A DNA stretch of 64,000 nucleotides. It comes from Costus lasius. Its lineage: Eukaryota > Streptophyta > Magnoliopsida > Zingiberales > Costaceae. A program made the translations under genes and the position numbers. Positions 34,601-46,771 of this stretch are shown piece by piece (position 1 is the first letter of the stretch; each line of letters opens with the position of its first letter). Below the pieces are notes generated by a model. The model was not told where the DNA came from. It saw only the letters and a list, made by a program, of their open reading frames with translations, and ran no database searches. The stretch spans positions 23,061,501-23,125,500 of the forward strand of contig CM050454.1 in NCBI GenBank assembly GCA_027563935.2, in the 5' to 3' direction.

Positions 34601-35535
34601 ACCTCATGCTGTCCCACCTGTCTTCTTCTCTTGAGTTCCTGTACATTTGAACAAATGTGAACTCCACATGCAGTGTCCAACACCCATGAAATAGAAGAAG
34701 AGGATATCATGACTTCAGTCACAAATATACCTGAGCCAAAAGCGATGCTTCCCTTCTTGTCTCCTTGGAGCGCTTTACAGTCCTTTTTCCAGTGACCCAG
34801 CTGGCCACAGTGGAAACACCTGTTGTCCTTCGACCGCTTCACCTTTTGTTTCAGAACCTTACTGTAGTTCTTGATAGGGGCTTTGCCCTTCTTCCCCTTC
34901 TTCTTGTTCCTAGAAGGAAACATCAAGACAGAGGTTGAAGGCTTTCCCTTCAGAGTCTCCTCCGTAGTCAAGAGCATATTCAGCAGCTCTGCCGGAGTAC
35001 AATCGATTTTGTTCATATTAAAGTTAATAATGAACGCATCGAAAGAAGGCGGGAGAGACTGCAGAATAATGTCTACAGCAAGCTCCTGATTGACGGTATG
35101 CCCCAGTTTCTCCAGAGCCTCTTTGTGCCCAATCATCTTGAGCACGTGAGCTCCTACTGGGCTCCCTTCAGCCAGTTTGCTCTGAAAGAAAACCTTGGTC
35201 AAATTATAGCGTTCAGTCCTCGCCTGTGCAGCATATAGCATCTTGAGGTTTGCTATAATTTCTATAGCAGACATATCCTCATGCTGACGCTGCAGCGGTG
35301 GCGTCATAGACGCTAGCATCAGGCAAGCGACATCAATGCTATCATTGACGTGCTTTTCATAGGCTTCACGAACCGCCCTTGCGGCGTTCGCAGCGGGTTG
35401 AGGCGGTATAGCCGTCTCGAGGACATACAGTTTCCTCTATGCCTTAAGAACAATCTTAAGGTGTCCGTACCAGTCTGAGAAGTTTGGCCCAGCAAACTTC
35501 TCCCTTTCCAGTAGGGATCGCACATTGAAGCTCAT
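31651..35535 (-). pseudogene. Copia B Gag-Pol polyprotein with two nonsense codons
   Basis: The start ATG is at 35533-35535 (MSFNVRSLLE). It keeps one reading frame to 31651 apart from a TAG at 35437-35439 (Lys in copia A) and a TAA at 33319-33321 (Gln in copia A). A 3-base length difference near 33235 is in frame. The zinc knuckle CFHCGQLGHWKKDC, protease DTACG, integrase SDRGGEY, RT YVDD and RNase H GYTDAS are all intact by eye. It is about 1295 codons long, matching copia A. With LTRs this similar, either the stops arose after insertion or the copy was mobilised by proteins from a relative. Confidence 0.93.
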
Positions 35536-37286
35536 GGTGTTCGTTGCTGCAGGAATCTACAACAATGCAAGAACAGCAAGGTCAGTATCAATGTTTAGAA
35601 TCAATCCAGGACTTAAGAAAGATTCTTTTCTCACTATTTTATCTGACTGAAAAATCCATTAAACAGTCCGAAAGAGTAACACTCTTTTAGTGAGATGGGA
35701 TCCAAATTTCACACTTGGTCTCCGCGTCCCCCTCAGGCGAGATAAGATGCACAGAGAGTACAAGCACTAATTTCTGGTAGGCAGTCCCTGCCAATCGCCA
35801 ACCCGTGCGATTCCCCTTCATCTGGGCAGTCCAGCAGACTGTGCCAACTGAGTTGGTACAACACAATCTCTGACCCCACAGATGGCTGCCTCCATGTGCT
35901 ACCATATGCGCCACATATGTAGCCTACATGGTCAAGCTGACCCGACCTACTCCCTGGACCACCACGTGCTATGCTGAGCAACGAGAAGCGATAAATCCCT
36001 TCTCTGTAACACGCAGGTGAAATCACACACCGTTTGAAGATAGATGGACGTGCCCACTGAGTGGGTACAACACGGCTCCAACGATAGTCAGAACAGTGAG
36101 GTTTCGCGTCAGAAGGCATTACGTGCTTGATATTTTAGCGTTGGATTTTAACGGTCTTTTATCTTCTTAACTATCATGCAAATCCTATGGTGATAGCAGA
36201 AGATAAATAAATCATGCATTTCTAATTATTTAGAAAATAAAAGAAAGCATGGATCTTATGTGGTAAAAGCCCATAGAGCCTAAGTAAGACCTTAAATCAA
36301 CTTAAGTCTTCACTTGCTCTTCTTGGGTCTTTTGCATCTCATCTGGTCCAACTCAGGGCCCTAGCGCTCAATGCAGCTCAGGTGCGCCCACCAGCTGAAT
36401 GCTCCTCTACGATGTGTGCTTTTGTGCTCTTGTCTAATTAAAATACATTTTAATCTATCTAGACAAGCTTGACTCGCAGGTCAATTATACAATAAATTAA
36501 TTAAAAATGTGATTCGCAGATCACAAAAATAATAATTTACCAGGCTCGCAGGCCCCAGCACAGCACACATTAAAAGGGCAACCCACATAAGATTAAATAA
36601 ACAAGCATCATGGCATCATTCAATCAACATGTGATCCATTACAAAGAAAATAAAATTTTGAAAACCCATTGGCATCAATTTAATTTTCTTATGTGCCCTA
36701 CAACCTTACAACGGTCCATTGATAGGGATCCACTCATCAATCTAGTCAGATCCACTGCCCTTGCATGCACCAAGTCCTAACTGACTCGAGTTGACCTAAT
36801 GGTCAACCATGCATGCGCCAAGGGCTGAACAACCCTCATGAGTTCTGGCAAGCGGGTGTGACCCCGGGCCTAACTCATGTGTGTTCACTAGTCGTCTCAA
36901 CCAGACCTCGCTACACGCCTTTGATGCAGTCAACCTATAGTCACCTCGTGCTTGCGCAAAGGTGCTATCTGGTCAACCCATCTAGGCTGTCAGATGGTCT
37001 GATCAGACTAATTTGATCTATACTAGATGATGCTTTCAACCCCATCAACCCGTCTAAGGGTTTACAATAGGCGCATCTTAGATCTAATCATAGGCGCGCA
37101 AGTTAAGTTTTGATAAACAACATGAACCAAGCGCCAACAACAAGTCATGCGAAAGCATAAACAAACAACATGCGCCACCAACAAGGTATACATCTTATTT
37201 TCGCATGAAGAAACTATTAGATCTAAACACTTGCGCAAGCATGGATCACAAGAGCAAACATAGCAATCATATTAGCATGCATAAAG
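35536..37286 (-). other. Copia B 5' leader, no gene
   Basis: About 1.75 kb between the primer site and the gag ATG. It is homologous to the copia A leader with several indels. Short frames here are not conserved between the two elements. Confidence 0.8.
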
Positions 37287-37301
37287 CCTGCTCTGATACC
37301 A
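37287..37301 (-). promoter_or_regulatory. Primer binding site for tRNA-Met (copia B)
   Basis: TGGTATCAGAGCAGG on the minus strand, two bases from the LTR end at 37304. Confidence 0.95.
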
Positions 37302-37303
37302 AT

Positions 37304-38989
37304 TGAAGAAACCCCTTTCAAGAGGGGGGCGAAACCCTAAGTAGGCGCATATCATGAATTGCGCAAGGAAGCATAGGGTTTGTTGGGATCTTTTGCATGC
37401 CATATGATCAACATCATAACTTGTATAGATAAGAAGTAATTCATACCATAGCCATGAGTGGATGGCAACTTGGAAGTAAAGATCGAAGGGGATCTTCTCC
37501 AAAGAAGACACACACCAAAGTGATGAAGACTTCCTTCTTGCGCACCTCTTGTGCTAGCAAAAGTGCCAAGTTGTCCTTGTGTGGAGAAGATGAGATCTTT
37601 GCTAGGGCGATGAAGCTCTCCCACTTGCTTGCGTGAACTCCAATCTACACGAGAGTGGATCGGCCACACAAAATCAGAACCGAAATGCGTTTTGGCGTTT
37701 ACAAGTTAAGTGGCGTTACATGACTTCCAATTATGGAAAGTCATGAAGCCATGCGCCTAAATCCATGCAAACCGCCCAAAAACGCTTTCATCATGAACCA
37801 TGCGTTCACACATGTGTGAACCGGTTCAATCCAACGGTTCAATGCGTTTGGTACAAAGACCAAACCAAACCAGCCCAAGCCATGGTCTAGATCTCTCTGA
37901 ACCAAATGGTTCAAGATCTAACCGTTCATCTCTTGATGCCTTTGATCTCACCGATCTAGCATCACTACTCTCGATCGAAGCTTACCGATCTCAAGCCCTA
38001 ATCAATCAAACATGACCAGACCCGATCTCACTTACAATCAGAGTTCAAACTCCTTTAAACTGAATCAAAACAATTCAGTCCACACGATCTGACTCAAGAA
38101 AGCCATATCACCAAATTGTGTGACCCTGAGGGTTTCCTTTAAATGTCGGTAACGATAACTTACGTTATCACGACCAGTGAGGGGTATCTAGCAACACATC
38201 ACTGTCTCCCGATATAAAGGAAAAAGTCTTCCAAGACTACACCCAAACCACAGCACAAGTGTGAATCAACTTCACAAGGCATGCATGTATCCTTTGCCTA
38301 CTGGATGTTCTTATTGGACAAGCGGGTCAAGCTTGTAACTCCAATATGATGAGCATGATTAGATCAGATGAACATAGTCACCTGGGTATGGCCATACACT
38401 TTCTCAATCATCTCATTTAAGGGGGCCCCTTTAGAACATCACACTCCAATCAAGGAGACGGCAATCCTATATCTATCACTAGTGTCCTAACCTGACTCAT
38501 GATCATTATCCAAGATAGTCTATAACCATTATGTTTCAAATGACATTGAACTACCTCAAAACAATGACAATCATCATTTAGAAACACAAGTGATCTCAAG
38601 TCAGAGGACATGTGCCACTTGTTGCATACAAGGATTATTCACATTGTGACAAGCAATTGAATATCCTAGTAGGGTCTGTCCAGTACATCCAATGCACCCA
38701 TGAGTCTACATCTTATTCCATGCTCGAAGCATCCTATAAGATTAGAACACATATTAGTCTCAATCATATCAAGGCTGTCTCATGTTCACCAAGATATCTC
38801 GACTAAGGACATTAGAGCATGTCAGCCTAGCTGAACAGCATTGAGACATTATTCAGAGGCACACTTATTGCAGCAGACAATGTAACATACTGAATAACAA
38901 CCATTGCCTTTATAAACATAAGAGTTTATACATGATACTGATACAATCCCAAGGCCTCAAACATTAGCCTTTAAGGGCATACCCCAACA
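37304..38989 (-). repeat. Copia B 5' LTR (1686 bp)
   Basis: Differs from the 3' LTR at four positions I could see: near 37467 (GGCAAC against GGCGAC), 37773 (CCGCCC against CCACCC), 38220 (AAGGAA against AAGAAA) and 38301 (CTACTGG against CTATTGG). Confidence 0.97.
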
Positions 38990-38994
38990 ATATT

Positions 38995-40083
38995 GAACCA
39001 AAAGGTTCAAGATCTAACCATCCATCTCTTGATGCTCTTGATCTCACCGATCTAACATCATTTCTCTCGATCGAAGCTTACCGATCTCAAGCCCTAATCA
39101 ATCAAACATGATCAGACCAGATCTCACTTACAATCAGAGTTTAAATCCCTTTAAACTGAACCAAAACAATTCAGTCCACACGATCTGACTTAAGTAAGCC
39201 ATATCATCAAATTGTGCGACCCTAAGGGTTTCCTTTAAATGTCGGTAATGATAACTTACGTCATCACGAACAGAGAGGGGTATCTAGCAACACATCACTG
39301 TCTCCCGATATAAAGGAAAGAGTCTTCCAAGACTACACCCAAACCATAGCATAAGTGTGAATTCAATTCTCTAGGCATACTTGTTTCCTTTGCCACTAGA
39401 TGTTCTTATTGGATAAGCATGTCAAGCCTGTAACTCCAATATGATGAGAGTGGTTAGATCAGATGAACATAGTCATCTGGGTATGGCCATACACTTTCTC
39501 AACCATCTCATCCAGAGGGCCCCTATAGAACATCACACTCCAATCAAGGAGAAGGCAATCCTATATCTATCACTAGCGCCCTAACATTACTCATGTTCAT
39601 TATCCAAGATAATCTATAACCATTATGTTTCAAATGATATTGAACTACCTCAAGACAATGCCAATCATCATTTAGAAACACAAGTGATCTCAAGTCAGAG
39701 GAAATATGCCACTTGCTTGCATATAAGGATTATTCACATTGTGACAAGCAATTGAATATCCTAAGTAGGGTCTGTCCAGTACATCCAATGTACCCATGAG
39801 TCTACATCTTATTCCATGCTCGAAGCATCCTATAAGATTAGAACACATATTAGTCTCAATCATATCAAGGCTGTCTCATGTTCACCAAGATATCTCGACT
39901 AAGGACAATACTGCATGTCAGCCAAGCTGAACAGCATTGAGACATTATTCAGAAGTATACATATGGCAGCAGATAATGCAACAACCTGAATAACAACCAT
40001 TGCCTTTATAAACATTGAGTTTATACATGATACTGATATAATCCCAAGGCCTCAAACATTAGCCTTAAGGGCATACCCCAACA
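38995..40083 (-). repeat. Copia A 5' LTR, right segment
   Basis: Continues from 29944 after the ATATT duplication and ends CCCCAACA at 40083, followed by the GTACA duplication at 40084-40088. Together with 29354-29944 it gives 1680 bp. Confidence 0.95.
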
Positions 40084-40088
40084 GTACA

Positions 40089-42895
40089 CAACATCGCATA
40101 CATGATCGAGCCTTCTGCCGAAACATATGGCACTCGACTCATGTCATCCCTCTCAGCCTGTGTGGTGGGACACTAGCTCTTTGAGAGAGTAAGGCCATGT
40201 CTCACTGGAAGGTACCCTTTCTTGGATTGCTCCAAGTTGAACCTCTCTAGGACCTTATTAATGTAGGTACTTTGACTAGGAGCCTCTTGGATCTATCCCA
40301 GTAGATACTCACGCCTAGGATATAGGCGGCCTCCCCTAAGTCCTTCATCTCGAAACACTTCCCTAACTATGTCTTCACAGCTTGAAGACTAGGGATGTCG
40401 TTTCCGATGAGCAGTATGTCACCGACATACAAGACCAGAAAAGTCACCAAACTCCCACTAAATTTTCTGTATACACAGGCATCATCTTCGCTTTTGATAA
40501 AGCTATAATCTCCTACAGCTTCATCAAACCGAAGATTCCAACTTTGAGATACTTGCTTTAATCCATAAATAGATTTCTTTAGCCTGCAGACCTTACTGGT
40601 TTCTGCATGATGGATGAAGCCATCAGGTTGTGTCATATACACATCCTCTGTCAGCTTCTCATTAAGGAATGATGTCTTCACATCCATCTACCATATCTCA
40701 TAATCATGATATGCAACTATAGCAAGTAGAATCCGAATGGATTTGATCATGGCAACCGGCGAGAAGGTTTCATCATAGTCCACCCTGTGGACTTGTTTGA
40801 GTACCTTAGCCACTAGTCTACCTTTATAGGTAACTATGTTGCCATCCATGTCTGTCTTCCTCTTGAAGACCCATTTACACCCTATGGGTTTACCCCATCA
40901 GGCAGCTCAACCAAATCCCAGACTTGGTTAGCTGACATGGAATCTATCTCGGATCGCATGGCCTCAAGCCATCTCTCGGAGTCCGATCCACTGACTGCCT
41001 CATCATAAGTCCTGGGTTCATCCTCAATGATGAAGATCCCATCGTGTTGAGTCAGCAGCGACTCATACCTCTCACGCGCACGACAAATCCTCCCAGACCT
41101 ACGTGGGGCCTGTGTCTAAGTCTTAGGTTGCCCAGCAACCGGTGCAGGTGGCTCAGGTTCCATCTCTGTGTCTTGTGGTTGCACTTGGACCTCGTCTAAG
41201 TCGAAATTCCTCCCACTGACTTCTTTCGTGAGAAATTCTTTTTCTAGAAAGACAACACCCCAAGCAACAAAAACTTTGTTCTCGGTGGGAACATAGAAGT
41301 AGTAACCCTTAGTTTCCTTAGGGTATCTCACAAATACGCATTTATCAGATATAGGTTCTAGCTTGCTAGAATCTTAACATTTGACGTAAGCCTCACATCC
41401 CTAGATCCTCATAAAAAATAGATTAGGGTGTCTCCCACTTCATACCTCGTATGCATTCTTTGAGACACTCTTAGATGGAATATTATTCAGTATTAGAGAA
41501 GCTGTCTCAAGTGCATGCCCCCAGAATGAGGGAGGTAGAGTTGCATGACTCATCATAGACAGAACCATGTCCAACAAGGTTCGATTTCTCCTTTCAAACA
41601 CACCATTCCATTGAGGTGTTCCAGGAGGAGTGAGTTGGGATAGGATCCCACACTCTCTCAGATAGTCAAAGAACTCACCGCTCAGGTACTCTCCACCATG
41701 ATCTGATCGAAGAGCCTTAATGGATATACCAAGATGGTTCTCTACTTCATGTTTGAACTCCTTAAATTTCTCAAAGGATTCAGACTTGTGTCTCATCAAG
41801 TAGACATAACCATATCTACTGAAGTCATCAGTAAATGTGATGAAGTAGTTGTACTCTCCTCTGGCTTATTTATTGAATGACCCACACACATTAGTATGTA
41901 TGAGATCCAATAAACCTCCTGCCCTCTCACCATTCTTGGTGAAGGGCGCTTTTGTCATTTTCCCTAACAAACAAGGTTCAGAAGTATCAAATTCCTCCAA
42001 GGAACTTGAATATAACAACCCATTTGCATGGAGTTGTTGGATGCAATTCTTGTTTATATGGGCTAATTGACAATACCATAGGAAAGCACCAACTGAACCA
42101 CTCAGTTCGTTCCTTTTATTATTTATGTTAAAAATAGAGTTATCCATGTCCAACACATATAGACCATTGCACAAAGTACCCTTCCCATAGAACATATTTG
42201 CAAATGAAAAAGAACAAGAGTTCTTATTTATTTCAAACTTAAATCCCTTCTTTGCCAAGCAAGGAATGGATACAATGTTCTTAGTAAGCGAAGGTACATA
42301 GTAGCAATTATCTAACTCTAATTGAAGTTCAGAAGGCAGGGAGAGAGTCAAAACTCCTACAGCAATAGCAGCAATCTGTGCCCCGTTTCCAACTTGTAGG
42401 TCAATCTCTCCAAGCCGCACCGATCTACTCTTCTTGAGCCCCTGCATATTTGTACAAATATGAGCTCCACATGCGGTATCCAATACCCATGTCATAGAAG
42501 TAGAAAGGTTGACTTCAATAACATAAATATCTGAGCATGAACACAAAACCCTACTTATCTTCTTCTCATTCTGAAGTCGCACCATGTCCTTTATTACGTG
42601 AGGTGGTCCTCCATATGAGTAGCACTAGCTATTCCTGACTCTTTCCATCTTTATATTCAATGTCTTAGTTAAGCCTTTGGGCTCAACACATTGAATGTCT
42701 ACTTTAGGAGGGTTGAGCTCAACCAATTCATCAAAGAGCTGCCTTATATTAGAAATAATCTCAGAGGCACTCTTAGATTCATATTGCCTTTTTCATTCAG
42801 GAGATATGTTGGTTAGCATCAAATTAGCAACCTCCAAAGCCTGATGCTTGTCATAAGCATCCTTCTCAGCCGCTGAGGCTGAGCATGGAAGTAGC
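40089..42895 (-). pseudogene. Copia C gag-pol pseudogene, middle part
   Basis: From right to left: Gag (SAAEKDAYDKHQ near 42860, LMLTNIS), a protease region (WVLDTACGAHIC in the frame 41866-42585), a pre-integrase zinc region, integrase core (SDHGGEYLSGEF, LTPPGTPQWNGV, ERRNRTLLDM in 41440-41799), linker (41116-41331) and RT (40367-40687). At 40421-40423 the RT motif reads YVGD instead of YVDD, which would abolish polymerase activity. Many stops and frameshifts separate the pieces. The gene continues at 12543 to the left and at 49034 to the right of the two insertions. Confidence 0.88.
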
Positions 42896-43653
42896 TGATG
42901 GAGGCAGTAGCCCTGCTCTGAGGAGATCTGCTCAGACTCGTAGGGTACCTATTCGATATGGGTTCCCTTATGGTTCCATTTCTTGCATGGCATTTAGGGT
43001 AATTTGCTTTTCAATAAAACCATGCATCATGTAGTCATTTATGGCAAGTCCACTTGTAGTAGGTAGTGCATTGTAATTCATGAAACTTTATGTACTCTTG
43101 CATCATAGTAGAGTAGTGCATGCATGCATTAGGATCATTTTGGCAGGTCAGTCAAGTAAGGAGCAGCTCAAGTTCCAGCTCAGTGTCACTCAAGGTCCAC
43201 TCATCAAGTTCAGCTCCAGAAAAGGAAAGGAAGACTTCAAAGCCCAAGCTCACTTCAAGCCATGCAATAACTCACTTGCTATATTTGTTGGGCGCCTCTC
43301 CAATAGAGCAATCAGCCACCTCATCATCCATCCTGGAGATATGCGCCAACCACTAGTCCAAGCAAGGAATGAATTCAAATCCCTCATCCATTAAGATCCA
43401 AAATCAAAGGAATTATCCATCAAGATCCACAATTAAAGGAGGGCATTTATGAAGACATTTATGAGAAGTTACCATCTCTTGTTGCCGCCCATGCTCTCAT
43501 GGAAAGGATTCAAATTTTGAACCCCTTATCCATGCGCCAACAAGCATATCGCCAAAGGATGAAGAAGACACCTCTCTCACCAGCCCAAGCATTTAAAGAG
43601 TTGCCAAAAGAAGATCACCAAAGAAGGAAGCTCCCAAAGAGGATTTGCGCCAA
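42896..43653 (+). repeat. CRM-2 5' LTR fragment (first 758 bp)
   Basis: Aligns without indels to 47379-48136, with 13 substitutions counted. It then switches to gag coding sequence. The five bases GCCAA at the switch (43649-43653) occur in the LTR and fit the gag side, so microhomology-mediated deletion is likely. Confidence 0.9.
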
Positions 43654-44269
43654 GGAGATTGAGCAAGAACTTAAGGTTGCCTTTAGGAAAGAGTTTAGTG
43701 CCTCTAGACCAAGTCCTAGACCAACCCAACCTCAAAGCTCTAGTACTCCTAAACCCAAGCCCTCTAGTTATCCAGAACCATCTAGGGTCAAATGCCATGG
43801 TTGCCAACAATATGGACACTATATGAAAGACTGTCCTAAACGGGTCTTATACCTAGGTGAGGAAAACCAAACCCCTAGACTTGAAGACATTAATGACCCA
43901 GATTCTGACTGCCAAATCCTAGAAGACAATGAATATAATAGTAGTGAGGAGCCTGCCCAAAACACCTTAGGAGTTGTTAGGTGTACCCTGATCAAACCCT
44001 CACCCACGGATGATTGGCGAAGAACTAGTATCTTCTATACTTACACGAAATGCAATGGAAACATGTGCAAAGTAGTGATAGATGGGGGTAGTAGTCTCAA
44101 CGCTGTCTCCCACTCTGCTGTTACCAAGTTTAAACTTAAGATAGAAGCTCACCCAACCCCTTATAACATCTCCTGGGTCAACCAGTCTAGTGTGCCAGTA
44201 ACCCATAGGAGTCTAGTGCCCTTATAGTTTGGTACCTATGAAGGACAAATTTGGTGTGACGTCATCACT
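43654..44269 (+). pseudogene. CRM-2 Gag C-terminus and protease start
   Basis: The frame is open from 43499 (in LTR sequence) and enters gag at KEIEQELKVAFRKE. It has a zinc knuckle CHGCQQYGHYMKDC, an acidic linker and the protease motif DGGS. A TAG at 44225-44227 replaces a Gln codon that is CAG in the complex at 20568-20570. The pol frame continues in the same phase, so one substitution separates Gag-protease from pol. The N-terminal half of Gag is deleted. Confidence 0.88.
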
Positions 44270-46771
44270 ATGGACGTCGCTCAAGTCCTTCTAGGCAGAC
44301 CATGGCTATATGACATGGATGTAGTCCACTACGGTCGGACTAACACCTATGTCTTTAGTCATTCAGGTCAAAAGATCAAACTGAAACCGTCTATGCCAAG
44401 AGAGCTTAAAGCCTCAACCAATAAGGGAAAAATAGAAGAGACCAAAACCATACAACCAACCCTTCAGCTCATTAGACCTAAGGATTATAGGCCTGATCAA
44501 CCTTTATTTACCTTAGTCCTCAAGGAAGTCAACCAAGAAGAAGAAAGTAAGCCACCCCTTGAAGTAGAAGCCCTCTTAGAACAATATAGTGAGCTTACCC
44601 CTGAAGAACTACCCACAGGACTTCCACCTCTTAGGGACATCCAACATGTAATAGATCTTGTCCCAGGTTCAACCCTACCCAATTTCCCCCACTATAGGAT
44701 GAACCCCACCGAGCATCAAGAACTTAAGAGACAAGTAGATGACCTATTAGAGAAAGGACATATCAGAGAAAGTTTTAGCCCTTGCGCCGTGCCTGCTCTG
44801 CTCCCCCCTAAAAAGGATGGCAGTTGGCGCATGTGTATAGACTGCAGAGCCATAAACAAAATCACAGTCAAGTATAGGTTTCCTATTCGTAGACTTGATG
44901 ACATGCTAGACATGTTAGTTGGCTCTAAGTGGTTTAGCAAGCTTGACTTAAGAAGTGGATACCACCAGGTCAGGATAAGGCTAGGTGATGAATGGAAGAC
45001 AGCTTTCAAGACCAAGGATGGTCTCTATGAATGGTTAGTCATGCCTTTTGGCTTGACTAATGCTCCTTCCACATTCATGAGACTCATGACCCAGGTCTTA
45101 AAGCCTTTCATTGGAAGATTCCTGGTAGTCTACTTTGATGATATCCTCATCTATAGTAAGACTAAAGAGGAACACCTAGAGCACCTTAGGAAGACCCTTG
45201 ACCTTCTTAAGGAAGAGCAACTCTATGTCAATCTCAAGAAGTGCTCCTTTTTGTCCCATAGTGTGATCTTCTTAGGATTCATAGTATCTGAGCATGGCCT
45301 TCAAGCCGACCCATCCAAGATCCAAGCCATCATAGACTGGCCAGAACCTAAGACCATCACTGAAGTCAGAAGCTTCCATGGCCTAGCTACCTTCTATAGG
45401 AGATTCATAAGGAACTTCAGCTCTATAGTGGCACCTATCACTAGTTGCCTAAAACAAGGCGAATTCTCCTGGACTAAATCTGCTAGCAAAGCCTTCCAAG
45501 AACTTAAGGATAAGATGACCACTGCCCCGGTCCTTAGACTTCCTGACTTCAATAAAGTCTTTGAGGTAGATTGTGACGCCTCTGGAGTTGGCATAGGGGG
45601 AACCCTAAGCCAAGAAGGTCATCCCATAGCCTTCTTTAGGCAAAAACTCAACGAGGCAAAACAAAAATACTCTACCTATGACAAAGAGTTTTATGCTGTA
45701 GTTCAGGCTCTAAGGTATTGGAGACATTATCTCATCCATAGGGAGTTTACTCTTAATAGTGACCACCAGGCCCTCTCCTATCTAAGTGCTCAAAAGAAGT
45801 TAAACTCAAGGCATGCTAAGTGGGTCGAATACCTACAACAATACACTTTTGTGCTTATACATAAATCAGGATCTGAGAATAAAGTAGCAGATGCCCTCAG
45901 TAGAGTAACTTTACTTTTGAACAAAATGCATGTTGAAGTTACTTGCTTTGATTCCATGAAAGATGCTTATCTTGAATGTCCTAATTTTTCTACCTTATAT
46001 GCTGACCTTAGTCAAGACCCATTAAGTCACCCCCTCTACACCCTTAGGGATGGATATCTCTTTCTTGGACCAACCCTTTGTGTGCCCAAGACATCCATCC
46101 GAGAATTCCTTGTTTGGGAATTGCACGGAGGCGGGTCTGCCGGGCACCACGGTCGAGATAAGACCCAAGCCCTTGTAAAGGAACGGTTCTACTGGCCGAA
46201 CCTTTACCAGGATGTACCTAAGGTTGTGAGGCATTGTAGGACTTGTCAGCTCACCAAAGTCCACAAGCACAGTCCCGGCCTGTACACTCCCTTACCTATT
46301 CCCCAAGCCCCTTGGCAAGACCTTAGTATGGATTTCATTTTAGGACTACCCCGAACCTCAGCTAAACATGATTCTATATTTGTGGTAGTTGATAGATTTA
46401 CTAAGATGGCCCATTTCATAGCTTGCACCAAAACCACTGATGCCTCCCATGTAGCTAAACTCTTCTTCAGAGAAGTTGTCAGGCTTCGTGGGACACCCTT
46501 AACTATAGTGTCTGATAGAGACCCTAGGTTTGTATGCCATTTTTGGAGAACCCTATGGACCCTTATAGGAACAAAACTCAAGTTCTCCACAGCCTACCAT
46601 CCCCAGACGGATGGGCAGACTGAAGTGGTCAACCGATCACTTGGGAGTATCCTTAGGAGTTTGGTAAGTGAACATCCTGGCAACTGGGATAAACTCTTAC
46701 CCACTGCCGAGTTCTCCTACAACAGCATAGTCAACAAGACCACAGGTCTCTCCCCTTTCCAGCCAACCTAG
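44270..46771 (+). pseudogene. CRM-2 pol: protease end, RT, RNase H, integrase
   Basis: 833 codons from the first ATG after the gag stop; the true polyprotein start lay upstream. Protease end at 1-45 ([11 protein letters not shown]). RT at about 150-340 with LDLRSGYHQ (Asp226) and YFDDILIYS (Asp290, Asp291). RNase H has CDAS (Asp436), KEF (Glu473), SDHQ (Asp498) and ADALSR (Asp541). Integrase has zinc ligands His619, His626, Cys656 and Cys659, and catalytic Asp688, Asp749 and Glu785 with 35 residues between the last two. All catalytic residues I can place are intact. A 1-base loss near 46769 ends the frame at SPFQPT. Confidence 0.93.

Larger units (their letters stand above)
29945..38989 (-). 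mobile_element. Copia B: complete young Angela/BARE-like element (9045 bp)
   Basis: Flanked by the perfect duplication ATATT (29940-29944 and 38990-38994). LTRs are 1686 bp each with four substitutions counted by eye. It has a primer site, polypurine tract (31631-31641) and a gag-pol region with two nonsense codons. It inserted into the 5' LTR of copia A; the uninterrupted sequence is seen at 13125-13145. Confidence 0.97.
12544..40083 (-). mobile_element. Copia A: full-length Angela/BARE-like element containing two nested insertions
   Basis: Bounded by the perfect duplication GTACA (12539-12543 and 40084-40088) in copia C pol. Without the insertions it is about 9071 bp. The 3' LTR is 12544-13765 plus 23185-23642 and the 5' LTR is 29354-29944 plus 38995-40083; each totals exactly 1680 bp. 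I counted 13 substitutions between the two LTRs. PBS is at 29337-29351, polypurine tract at 23643-23653, and one long gag-pol frame at 23663-27541. Confidence 0.95.
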
